Part shown: positions 1 through 6,092 of the stretch, piece by piece
Layout: each line of letters begins with the position of its first letter
How positions within the stretch are numbered: position 1 is the stretch's first letter
Assembly: GCA_045534235.1 (NCBI GenBank)
Contig: JAZSJI010000064.1
Location: 1-12,076, forward strand
Length of the DNA stretch: 12,076 nt
Direction: 5' to 3'
Origin: Flemingiibacterium sp045534235
GTDB lineage: Bacteria > Bacillota > Clostridia > Oscillospirales > CAG-272
Notes under the pieces: model-generated
What the model saw: the letters and a program-made list of their open reading frames with translations, nothing else
Told to the model about the DNA's origin: nothing
Database searches by the model: none
Program-made: the position numbers and the translations under genes

Positions 1-1
1 G

Positions 2-784
2 CTCCGCGTTTCAGACGGCGATACTACCGACTCCTTCAAGGTCGCAGGCCGCGGTGAAATGCATCTCTCTATTCTTATCGAAAATATGCGCCGCGAGGGC
101 TATGAGCTGACCTGCTCGATGCCGCGCGTGCTTTACAAGGAGATCGACGGCCAGCTTTGCGAGCCTATGGAGCGCGTTACTATCGACGTTCCCGAGGGAA
201 GCGAAGGCACGGTTATTATGAAGCTTGGCGCTCGTAAGGGCGACCTTCTTGAAATGAACCTCGTCGGAAGCCGAATGAGAATAGAGTATCTTATTCCTGC
301 GCGCTGCCTGTTTGGTTACAGAAGCGAATTCCTTACTGATACGCGCGGAGAGGGTATTATCAATTCCGTGTTCGACAGCTATCAGCCGTACCGCGGCGAT
401 ATTACGCTTCGCTACACCGGCTCGCTCGTTGCGAGTGAGGCAGGTGAAACCACCTCTTACGGTCTTTATCAGACGCAGGACAGAGGTCAGATGTTCGTCG
501 GCGTACAGACTCCCGTATATGAGGGAATGATCGTCGGCGAGTCGCCGAAGGTAGGCGATATCGCGCTTAATCCCTGCAAGAAGAAGCATCTTACCTCTAT
601 CCGTTCGTCGGGTGCAGATGAGGCGCTTATCCTCACTCCTCACAAGCAGATGAGCCTTGAGGAGGCTATAGAGTTCCTCGCAGAGGACGAGCTTATGGAG
701 GTCACACCGAAGTCTATTCGTCTTCGCAAGTCGATACTTGATACCTCGCTCCGACTTAAGGCACAGGCAAAGCTTAAGAAGTAA
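2..784 (+). CDS. typA: TypA/BipA ribosome-associated GTPase, C-terminal part (5' end outside window)
   Basis: Partial gene: the frame is open from base 2 and gives 260 residues, about 43% of a normal TypA of roughly 610 residues. The GTPase domain and domain II lie upstream of the window. The visible part starts at the end of the EF-G-like domain III with the GRGEMHLSILIENMRREG motif, goes through a domain V-like segment (PRVLYKE, then PARCLFGYRSEF and the TRGEGIINSVF stretch), and ends in the TypA-specific C-terminal domain. That domain is recognised by GETTSYGLYQTQDRGQMFVG, the CKKKHLTSIRSSGADEA segment and DELMEVTPKSIRLRK. TypA is a translational GTPase that binds the ribosome and helps 50S assembly and stress adaptation. 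The C-terminal domain separates it from EF-G and LepA. It is followed after 6 bp by an SGNH hydrolase gene, so the two are probably co-transcribed. The identification is secure; only the missing 5' part cannot be judged. Confidence 0.96.
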   Translation, partial: LRVSDGDTTDSFKVAGRGEMHLSILIENMRREGYELTCSMPRVLYKEIDGQLCEPMERVTIDVPEGSEGTVIMKLGARKGDLLEMNLVGSRMRIEYLIPARCLFGYRSEFLTDTRGEGIINSVFDSYQPYRGDITLRYTGSLVASEAGETTSYGLYQTQDRGQMFVGVQTPVYEGMIVGESPKVGDIALNPCKKKHLTSIRSSGADEALILTPHKQMSLEEAIEFLAEDELMEVTPKSIRLRKSILDTSLRLKAQAKLKK

Positions 785-790
785 TATATA

Positions 791-1792
791 ATGAAGCGTA
801 TTCTTATAATCGGCAACAGCTTTTCTGTGGACAGCCACAGATACGTTCACGATATTGCGAAAAATCTCGGCGCAGAGCTTGACGTGCACCTTTTACAGCG
901 CGGTGGTTCTACGGTGAAGCAGCATTATCTTCACCGTGACGAGCCGTGGTTTGACTACCGTATCAACGACATTGAGCAGACGGGCGCGAAGAGTAAGGTG
1001 ATCGCATACGGCGGAAAAGGGCCGTGGACTATTACCGAGGTTGTTGAAGCTGTGCCGTTTGATGCTATAATAATGCAGAACTATTGGGGCGGCTCCGACG
1101 GCATACTTTGCTACAGCGGCTCCGATGAGCTCACCGACTGTTCGCCGTGGTATGAAAATATGGCACAGTGGCTTCACGAAATGCAGCCAAACGCAGAGCT
1201 TATGATAAACTCTGTCTGGTCAAACGAGGAAGACCACAATTATACGCGGCCGATTATTCTTGCTGCCGAGGAGGCAGGCTTCCTTGGCTCTGACGGAGCC
1301 GTGGAATTTGCATCCTTACAGATACAGCGCTTTAATGAGCGAGCATCCGCAGATATAGCGAAAAGGCTTGGTATAAAGCCGCCGCGTCTTATTCCCGTGG
1401 GCAAGGCAATTCAAACGGCACGCGGATACGTCGACAAAAACGGGCTTGACCGCTATAGCACCACCTTTCCCAATTTTTCGGGCACTTTTGAGGGCGATTT
1501 GTCGCCCATCCATCCTAAGGATAAGGCGGCAGGACGTGTTCGCCTCAGCCGCGACGGTTTTCATTTGAGCTTCGCAGGGCGTTGCCTCGCCGGACTTTTG
1601 TGGGTTGATTACCTACTCGGCCTAGATGTGCGCAATTGCACGTATATTCCGACCCCGGAGCCGCTTTTGTGCGGTGTACAGAGAACGGTGACGACGGTTG
1701 ATATAATTTCGGTTAATTTCGAGCCGATAAGCGAATATGATGCAAAGACACTTCGCGAAATAGCTCATAGGGTCGCAGAAGAAAACAGATAA
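791..1792 (+). CDS. SGNH/GDSL-type hydrolase, DUF4886-like
   Basis: The protein has 333 residues with no signal peptide or membrane segment, so it is probably cytoplasmic. The N-terminus LIIGNSFSVD (residues 5-14) is the block I motif of SGNH hydrolases, with Ser10 as the likely nucleophile. A glycine-rich turn at RGGST (37-41) could be block II, IIMQNYWGG (93-101) supplies the block III Asn (Asn97), and RDGFHLS (254-260) gives the D-x-x-H of block V (Asp255, His258). The set of four blocks supports an esterase, lipase or deacetylase type of chemistry. The GNSFS start and overall plan resemble the DUF4886 group common in gut Firmicutes and Bacteroidetes. The substrate cannot be read from sequence. 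The gene begins 6 bp after typA and ends at a strong hairpin, so it is the last gene of that transcript. The start codon is ATG; the spacing to typA leaves the ribosome binding site inside the typA end (AAGAAGTAA), so translation may be coupled. Confidence 0.82.
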   Translation: MKRILIIGNSFSVDSHRYVHDIAKNLGAELDVHLLQRGGSTVKQHYLHRDEPWFDYRINDIEQTGAKSKVIAYGGKGPWTITEVVEAVPFDAIIMQNYWGGSDGILCYSGSDELTDCSPWYENMAQWLHEMQPNAELMINSVWSNEEDHNYTRPIILAAEEAGFLGSDGAVEFASLQIQRFNERASADIAKRLGIKPPRLIPVGKAIQTARGYVDKNGLDRYSTTFPNFSGTFEGDLSPIHPKDKAAGRVRLSRDGFHLSFAGRCLAGLLWVDYLLGLDVRNCTYIPTPEPLLCGVQRTVTTVDIISVNFEPISEYDAKTLREIAHRVAEENR

Positions 1793-1838
1793 AAAACTCC
1801 CTTGACGCAGTTCAGTCGCATCAAGGGAGTTTTCTATA
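1793..1838. terminator. Bidirectional intrinsic terminator between the SGNH hydrolase and LysR genes
   Basis: A perfect 13-bp inverted repeat, AAAACTCCCTTGA (1793-1805) and TCAAGGGAGTTTT (1821-1833), encloses a 15-nt loop. On the plus strand the stem ends in TTTT; on the minus strand it runs into TTTTTT before the SGNH stop codon. It sits exactly between the two stop codons (1792 and 1834) and so can serve both convergent genes. Confidence 0.88.
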
Positions 1839-2700
1839 TTTTGGCTATATATTCCATCATGCGGCGAGTCGCATCCTTCAGTCGTATGTCCTTTTTCCAT
1901 ACAAGGCTTACGTTTGCTGATATGGGTTCTGTTAAGTGTATAGCCATAATATTATTTGAGCTTTTAACTATCTCCTCGAACATAAATCCGACGCCTACTC
2001 CACTTGATACCATGCTGATAACCGTAGAAAGCTGGTCTGTTTGTATAAGTACGTTTGGCGTAATGCCGACGCTAGCAAATCGGTGCTTTATTTGTTCGGT
2101 CTGGAAAAAACCGTCGTTGAAAAGTATAAGCGGCACATCTCCAAGCTCTGCAAGATCCACTGTACGCCTCTTTGCAAGCGGATTGTCCGACGATACACAG
2201 CAGACAAGCTCAAATCGAGTCGCATGTACCGATGAGAGGTCGGATTCGAGCGGCGCGGTGTGTGGCAGAAGCACCATATCAACGAAATCGTCGGATAGAC
2301 GGGAGAGCAGCTCGCGTCGGCCGCCCTCGGTGATCTCAAGGCTAACGTCGGTGTTCTTTTCTACGAATTCGCGGAATATTTGCGGAAGTAAAAGCGAGCC
2401 TATCATTGGAGGAATACCGAGGCGTAGAATTTTTCGATCTTTCCCGAGATCTTTCATAGTATGCTCGATCTGTTCGGCACGACTTATAATGTCGCGGCTC
2501 ATATTATAAAGTGTCTCTCCCGATGAAGTCGGCGCCATGCCGTAGCGCCCGCGCCTGAAGAGCGCGACGCCAAACTCGTCCTCAAGTGCCTTTATAGCGG
2601 CGGACAGTGACGGTTGTGATATGTGTAAATGCTGTGCGGCGGCGGATACCGTGCCGTGCGCGTATACTGCAAGAAAATATTTGAGCTGTATAAGGTTCAT
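1834..2700 (-). CDS. LysR-family transcriptional regulator, DmlR-like by context
   Basis: The protein has 288 residues. The N-terminal winged helix-turn-helix covers about residues 1-60: MNLIQLKYFLAVYAHGTVSAA, the recognition helix around ISQPSLSAAIKALE (27-40), then the typical LFRRGRYGMAPTSSGE wing. The remaining ~200 residues form the periplasmic-binding-protein-like effector domain (LRLGIPPMIGSLLLP and the GVGVGFMFEE region). The start is supported by a GGAGG ribosome binding site 6 nt upstream and a perfect-consensus promoter. The gene is divergent from a tartrate/D-malate dehydrogenase-like gene with 133 bp between the start codons. This is the classical layout of a LysR regulator with its target and matches dmlR-dmlA of E. 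coli. Inference: it activates the dehydrogenase gene in response to D-malate, tartrate or a related hydroxy acid and autoregulates itself. The effector is not visible in the sequence. Confidence 0.93.
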   Translation of the reverse strand: MNLIQLKYFLAVYAHGTVSAAAQHLHISQPSLSAAIKALEDEFGVALFRRGRYGMAPTSSGETLYNMSRDIISRAEQIEHTMKDLGKDRKILRLGIPPMIGSLLLPQIFREFVEKNTDVSLEITEGGRRELLSRLSDDFVDMVLLPHTAPLESDLSSVHATRFELVCCVSSDNPLAKRRTVDLAELGDVPLILFNDGFFQTEQIKHRFASVGITPNVLIQTDQLSTVISMVSSGVGVGFMFEEIVKSSNNIMAIHLTEPISANVSLVWKKDIRLKDATRRMMEYIAKI

Positions 2701-2730
2701 GCGACACCTCCGAGTGTGGACTACATAATC

Positions 2731-2759
2731 ATTATATAGTTTTTTCTTATATTTGTCAA
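2731..2759 (-). promoter_or_regulatory. Sigma-A-type promoter of the LysR gene
   Basis: Read on the minus strand: TTGACA (2759-2754), 17-bp spacer, TATAAT (2736-2731). Both hexamers match consensus. The predicted transcript start is about 2724, giving a short leader with GGAGG before the ATG at 2700. Confidence 0.85.
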
Positions 2760-2765
2760 GGAAAT
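2751..2765. promoter_or_regulatory. Candidate LysR operator (T-N11-A dyad)
   Basis: ATTTGTCAAGGAAAT has dyad ends ATTT/AAAT and fits the T-N11-A LysR box (T2752, A2764). It overlaps the -35 of the lysR gene and lies just upstream of the dehydrogenase -35. That position suits both autorepression and activation of the divergent gene. A wider ATTTGT/ACAAAT inverted repeat (2751-2756 and 2775-2780) and the AAATGCATTT palindrome at 2810-2819 are further candidate sites. The assignment is by position and symmetry only. Confidence 0.45.
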
Positions 2766-2771
2766 ATATAT

Positions 2772-2800
2772 TTTACAAATGGAATTTTGTGTGATACAAT
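2772..2800 (+). promoter_or_regulatory. Promoter of the tartrate/D-malate dehydrogenase-like gene
   Basis: TTTACA (2772-2777), 17-bp spacer, TACAAT (2795-2800), with TGA directly before the -10 hexamer, making it an extended -10. The expected start is about 2807, and TGAGG lies 7 nt before the ATG at 2834. Confidence 0.8.
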
Positions 2801-2833
2801 GAGAATAACAAATGCATTTTCTGAGGTTTTGGT

Positions 2834-3910
2834 ATGAATAAGCATAAAATTGCGGTTATAGCAGGCGACGGCATCGGTCCCGAGGTAATAGCCGAGGGTG
2901 TGAAGGTGCTTTCCGAGGTCGCAAAGTTTGACGGCGGATTTGATTTCGAGTTCACCTATTTCCCGTGGGGCTGTGACTACTATAAGGAAACCGGAAGGAT
3001 GATGGCTGAGGGCGGCATCGAGGAGCTTTCAAAGTATGATGCCATATTTCTCGGCGCGGTCGGCTCTCCCGGAGTGCCCGACCATATCTCTCTGTGGGAT
3101 CTGCTTCTGGTTATCAGAAAGAGCTTTGACCAGTACATAAATCTTCGCCCGGTAAAGCTCCTTCGCGGCGCACCTACGCCGCTTAAGAATGCTACTAGCG
3201 ATAACGTTGATATGACGTTCATCCGTGAGAATACCGAGGGTGAATACGCAGGCAGTGGAAGCTGGCTTTTCAAGGGTAAGCCGAATGAGGTCGTAATTCA
3301 GGACGGAGTATTCTCTCGTGTCGGCTGTGAGCGTGTCATTCGCTATGCGTACGAGCTTGCGAGGGCAGAGGGCAAAACGCTTACAAGTATCAGTAAGGCG
3401 AACGCACTCAATTACTCGATGGTATTCTGGGATCAGATTTTTGCCGAGGTGGGAAAGGATTATCCCGATGTCAAGACCTATTCGTATCTCGTTGACGCGG
3501 CAAGTATGTTTATGATAAAGGATCCTGCGCGTTTTGAGATAGTAGTTACGTCCAATCTGTTTGGCGACATTCTGACTGACCTTGGCGCGGCTATCGCAGG
3601 CGGTATGGGGCTTGCGGCAGGTGCTAACCTTAACCCCGAGCGCAAATTCCCGTCTATGTTTGAGCCGATACACGGCTCTGCACCCGATATTGCCGGCAAG
3701 GGACTTGCAAATCCGCTCGCAACGGTGTGGTCGGCAAGCCAGCTGCTCGATTTCTTCGGCTACACGGAGTGGGGCGCAAAGCTTATCGACTATATCGAAG
3801 AGGTGCTTGTTGAAGAAAAAGTGCTCACCCCCGATCTTGGCGGCAGTGCGACCACCGCACAGGTAGGCGACGAGATCGTAAATAAAATACGCGCTCACGC
3901 TAAGGCGTAA
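2834..3910 (+). CDS. Tartrate/D-malate dehydrogenase-family beta-decarboxylating dehydrogenase
   Basis: The protein has 358 residues and belongs to the NAD-dependent isocitrate/isopropylmalate dehydrogenase superfamily. Visible features are GDGIGPEV (11-18), substrate-binding Arg95, Arg105 and Arg131, catalytic Tyr138 and Lys188, metal-binding Asp221, Asp245 and Asp249 (NLFGDILTD), and the cofactor loop HGSAPDIAGKG (280-290). In that loop Asp285-Ile286 favours NAD+ over NADP+. The stretch VPDHISLWDLLLVIRKSFDQ is the key discriminator: it matches tartrate dehydrogenase and E. coli DmlA, with Trp88 where isopropylmalate dehydrogenase has its substrate-recognising Glu. The tail LTPDLGGSATTAQVGD also fits this subgroup. 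The likely reaction is oxidative decarboxylation of D-malate to pyruvate and CO2, or oxidation of tartrate. No leuC/leuD neighbour is present, which argues further against leucine synthesis. The divergent LysR gene is the probable regulator. Exact substrate preference is uncertain. Confidence 0.87.
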   Translation: MNKHKIAVIAGDGIGPEVIAEGVKVLSEVAKFDGGFDFEFTYFPWGCDYYKETGRMMAEGGIEELSKYDAIFLGAVGSPGVPDHISLWDLLLVIRKSFDQYINLRPVKLLRGAPTPLKNATSDNVDMTFIRENTEGEYAGSGSWLFKGKPNEVVIQDGVFSRVGCERVIRYAYELARAEGKTLTSISKANALNYSMVFWDQIFAEVGKDYPDVKTYSYLVDAASMFMIKDPARFEIVVTSNLFGDILTDLGAAIAGGMGLAAGANLNPERKFPSMFEPIHGSAPDIAGKGLANPLATVWSASQLLDFFGYTEWGAKLIDYIEEVLVEEKVLTPDLGGSATTAQVGDEIVNKIRAHAKA

Positions 3911-3930
3911 ACGCGTTTTCCTACGCTTTG

Positions 3931-3971
3931 AGGAAGCGGCACAACCGGTAAAACGGTTGCGCCGCTTCTTT
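3931..3971. terminator. Terminator hairpin between the dehydrogenase gene and glmS
   Basis: A 15-position stem with one A-C mismatch: GAAGCGGC-A-CAACCG (3933-3947) pairs with CGGTTG-C-GCCGCTTC (3954-3968), with loop GTAAAA and TTT following on the plus strand. The T tract is short on the plus strand and poor on the minus strand. It lies between the convergent stops at 3910 and 3984 and probably serves mostly the dehydrogenase gene. Confidence 0.72.
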
Positions 3972-3983
3972 GCGTGTATTGTT

Positions 3984-5810
3984 TTACTCCACCGTTACCG
4001 ATTTTGCGAGATTTCGCGGCTTGTCAATATCACAGCCGCGGAAAGCCGCCGCGTGATACGCGAACAGCTGCAAAACGGTTACTGCAGGTAGGAAATTGAG
4101 CTCGTGTGAGAGCTTTGGCAAACGGATAACGGTATCAGCCGCGTCGCCCGACACTTCGGTGTCGTGCGAGCATATCATAAGCGTTTTGGCACCGCGCGCC
4201 TTCGTTTCGCGGATGTTTGAAACCATTTTTTCGTAAAGCGAAGGTACCGTACACAGCGCGACTACGGGAGTTCCGTCGATTATGAGCGATATCGTGCCGT
4301 GCTTGAGCTCGCCTGCGGCATACGCCTCGCTGTGAATGTAGGAGATCTCCTTTAGCTTCAGCGAGCCTTCGCAGGAGAGGTAATAGTCCGCGCCGCGGCC
4401 TATGAAGAAAAGATCTTCACACGCGGCAATAGCCTTTGCCGCCTTTTTGACCTCGTCCTCGCGTGCGATGATCTCGGCTATCGCCTCGGGTGCGCGCTCG
4501 TAAAGCTCGTTAATTATCGCTTTGGCTGCCTCACGCTCAATTCTGCCGCGAACTATTGCCGCCTCGACACACAAGAGATAGAGAAGTGCCGTTTGCACCG
4601 AGTATGCCTTGGTGCTCGCGACGGCTATCTCGGGGCCTGCCATCGTGTAGATGACGCTATCTGCCTCGCGCGCTATGGACGAGCCTATGACGTTGACTAT
4701 CGCGAGCGTTTTTGCGCCTTTTGCCTTTGAAAGGCGAAGCGCCGCGAGCGAGTCTGCCGTTTCTCCCGATTGCGAGATAATAACGACGAGGTCATTCTCA
4801 TCAATGAGGGGATCGTTATAACGGAACTCGGACGCTATCTCTACCTCGCACGGGAGCTTCGCAAGTCTGCCGAGGGCTTCCTTGGCGATAAGACCTGCGT
4901 GCATTGCCGTACCGCACGCAACGATGTGCACGCGCGATATCTTTGCAAATATGCCCGTATCAAAGCCGTCGGGCGTGAAGTCAGGCAGACCGTTTTTGAT
5001 GCGAGGGTGAAGCGTTGTGCGAACGGCGGTGGGCTCCTCATTTATCTCCTTTATCATAAAGTGAGAAAAGCCGCCGCGTTCTGCTGCCTCAACGTCCCAA
5101 TGCGCGGTCTTAAGCTCCTTTTCTACCGCCTTACCGTTCTTGTAAACGGCTATAGTGTCGCGAGTTACCACGGCAAGCTCGCCCTCGTCAAGCTGATAAA
5201 ACTTACGGGTGTGCTTTAGTATCGCCGTAATATCAGATGCGATAAAGTTGCCGCCCTCGCCTACTCCGATTATGAGCGGTGAGCCCTGACGCGCCGCGTA
5301 TATCGTGTCGGGCTGGTCAGCAAAAAGTATGCCGAGTGCCCACGAGCCGACAAGGCGCGAGGTCATATGCTCTATGGCTTCGAGCGCGGGGAGCTTTTCT
5401 ACTCTGTAATAGTAGTCAAGCAGCTTTGCCGCGACCTCTGTGTCCGTGTCGCTCTCGAACGTGTATCCGAGCGTGGTCAGCTCGTCGCGCAGGGCGGCGT
5501 AGTTTTCCACGATGCCGTTGTGAACGATGCGTACGAATGGCGTGCCGTGAGGGTGCGAATTTACGTCGCTCGGAGCGCCGTGTGTTGCGCAGCGCGTGTG
5601 TCCGATGCCGCAGTGCGACACGGGCGCACCTGTGGGCTTCGATTCCACGTTTGCGAGTCTGCCTTCCGCCTTGACGGCAGAAAGAGCGCCGCTTTCATCA
5701 AAGAACGCCACACCTGCGCTGTCGTATCCGCGATACTCGAGCGCACGAAGCCCCGATATAAGATGTTCTACCGAATTATCCTTGCCAATATATCCAATTA
5801 TACCACACAT
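3984..5810 (-). CDS. glmS: Glutamine--fructose-6-phosphate aminotransferase (isomerising)
   Basis: The protein has 608 residues, the normal family length. It makes glucosamine-6-phosphate from fructose-6-phosphate and glutamine, the entry step to UDP-GlcNAc and peptidoglycan. The N-terminal glutaminase domain (about 1-235) begins MCGIIGYIG with nucleophile Cys2 and contains HTR (71-73), HNGIVENY (97-104) and Asp123. SIS1 runs from about 290 (ACGTAMHAG; ISQSGETADS at 346-355) and SIS2 from about 460 (FFIGRGADYYL, KLKEISYIHSEAY with Glu488). The C-terminus DKPRNLAKSVTVE carries the conserved Lys603. An oddity is GHTRCATHG: Cys74 replaces the Trp that gates the ammonia channel in E. coli GlmS. 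GAGGAG lies 8 nt before the ATG. The gene is the last of the beta-helix/glmM/glmS cluster and is preceded by a glmS ribozyme, so product feedback acts on the mRNA. Confidence 0.98.
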   Translation of the reverse strand: MCGIIGYIGKDNSVEHLISGLRALEYRGYDSAGVAFFDESGALSAVKAEGRLANVESKPTGAPVSHCGIGHTRCATHGAPSDVNSHPHGTPFVRIVHNGIVENYAALRDELTTLGYTFESDTDTEVAAKLLDYYYRVEKLPALEAIEHMTSRLVGSWALGILFADQPDTIYAARQGSPLIIGVGEGGNFIASDITAILKHTRKFYQLDEGELAVVTRDTIAVYKNGKAVEKELKTAHWDVEAAERGGFSHFMIKEINEEPTAVRTTLHPRIKNGLPDFTPDGFDTGIFAKISRVHIVACGTAMHAGLIAKEALGRLAKLPCEVEIASEFRYNDPLIDENDLVVIISQSGETADSLAALRLSKAKGAKTLAIVNVIGSSIAREADSVIYTMAGPEIAVASTKAYSVQTALLYLLCVEAAIVRGRIEREAAKAIINELYERAPEAIAEIIAREDEVKKAAKAIAACEDLFFIGRGADYYLSCEGSLKLKEISYIHSEAYAAGELKHGTISLIIDGTPVVALCTVPSLYEKMVSNIRETKARGAKTLMICSHDTEVSGDAADTVIRLPKLSHELNFLPAVTVLQLFAYHAAAFRGCDIDKPRNLAKSVTVE

Positions 5811-5934
5811 ATATATAACTCCTCAAATTTTTAGAATATGCCGTATATGTATGGTAGCCTGCCGGTGAGGTCGTATCCGATGAAGTCGAGCTACCTATCC
5901 GGCATTTGCCGATTTTGTTTGTATTTGTTTATCC
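5811..5934 (-). promoter_or_regulatory. Leader between the glmS ribozyme and the glmS start, with possible alternative RNA folds
   Basis: About 125 nt of untranslated RNA separate the ribozyme body from the glmS ATG. On the minus strand GGTAGC (5895-5890) can pair with GCTACC (5858-5853). TGCCGG (5904-5899) can pair with CCGGCA (5865-5860), which crosses the first helix, so the two are either alternatives or a pseudoknot. The ribosome binding site GAGGAG (5824-5819) lies outside these helices. No T-rich terminator follows them, and no open reading frame was noticed here. Confidence 0.4.
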
Positions 5935-6072
5935 GACGCTTTGTAAGCCGCAGTTACCCACGGGTTTTGTCCTCGGACTTACGACGAGCTAAATGCCCAC
6001 CGGAAAAATTTCCGCCGAATCTTTCGATAATTTTTCTCCTCGTCAACCGATAAAAATCGGTCCCGGCGCTTT
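5935..6072 (-). ncRNA. glmS ribozyme: glmS ribozyme (GlcN-6-P-activated self-cleaving riboswitch)
   Basis: Read on the minus strand, AGCGCCGGGA starts at 6070, matching the conserved AGCGCC cleavage site; the cut is expected between A6070 and G6069. P1 is ACCGAT/ATCGGT (around 6061-6046), followed by the hallmark TTGACGAGGAG. P2.1 is formed by AAAAATT (6035-6029) with AATTTTT (6010-6004). Between the arms lies ATCGAAAGATTCGGCGGA, equivalent to the conserved UAUCGAA...UUCGGCGGA of the Bacillus ribozyme. P3 can form from CGGTGGGC (6002-5995) and GCTCGTCG (5989-5982), followed by the conserved GUAAG. The downstream P4-region boundary (about 5935) is approximate. The element lies upstream of glmS, exactly where the family occurs. 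GlcN-6-P acts as the catalytic cofactor, and cleavage leaves a 5'-OH mRNA that is degraded, lowering GlmS. Confidence 0.95.
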
Positions 6073-6092
6073 TGTTAATTGTTTGGCTTTGC

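Noticed and set aside
11..889. Long minus-strand open frame (about 290 codons) opposite typA
   Set aside because: It is the mirror of the strongly coding typA C-terminus, runs out of the window-spanning gene on the other strand, has no ribosome binding site and resembles no family.
3029..3898. Long minus-strand open frame opposite the tartrate/D-malate dehydrogenase-like gene
   Set aside because: The plus-strand gene has all catalytic residues, a promoter and a ribosome binding site; the antisense frame is a by-product of its codon use.
2834..3910. Calling the dehydrogenase leuB (3-isopropylmalate dehydrogenase)
   Set aside because: The recognition loop has Trp instead of Glu, the closest remembered sequence is DmlA/tartrate dehydrogenase, the neighbour is a divergent LysR gene, and no leuC or leuD is adjacent.
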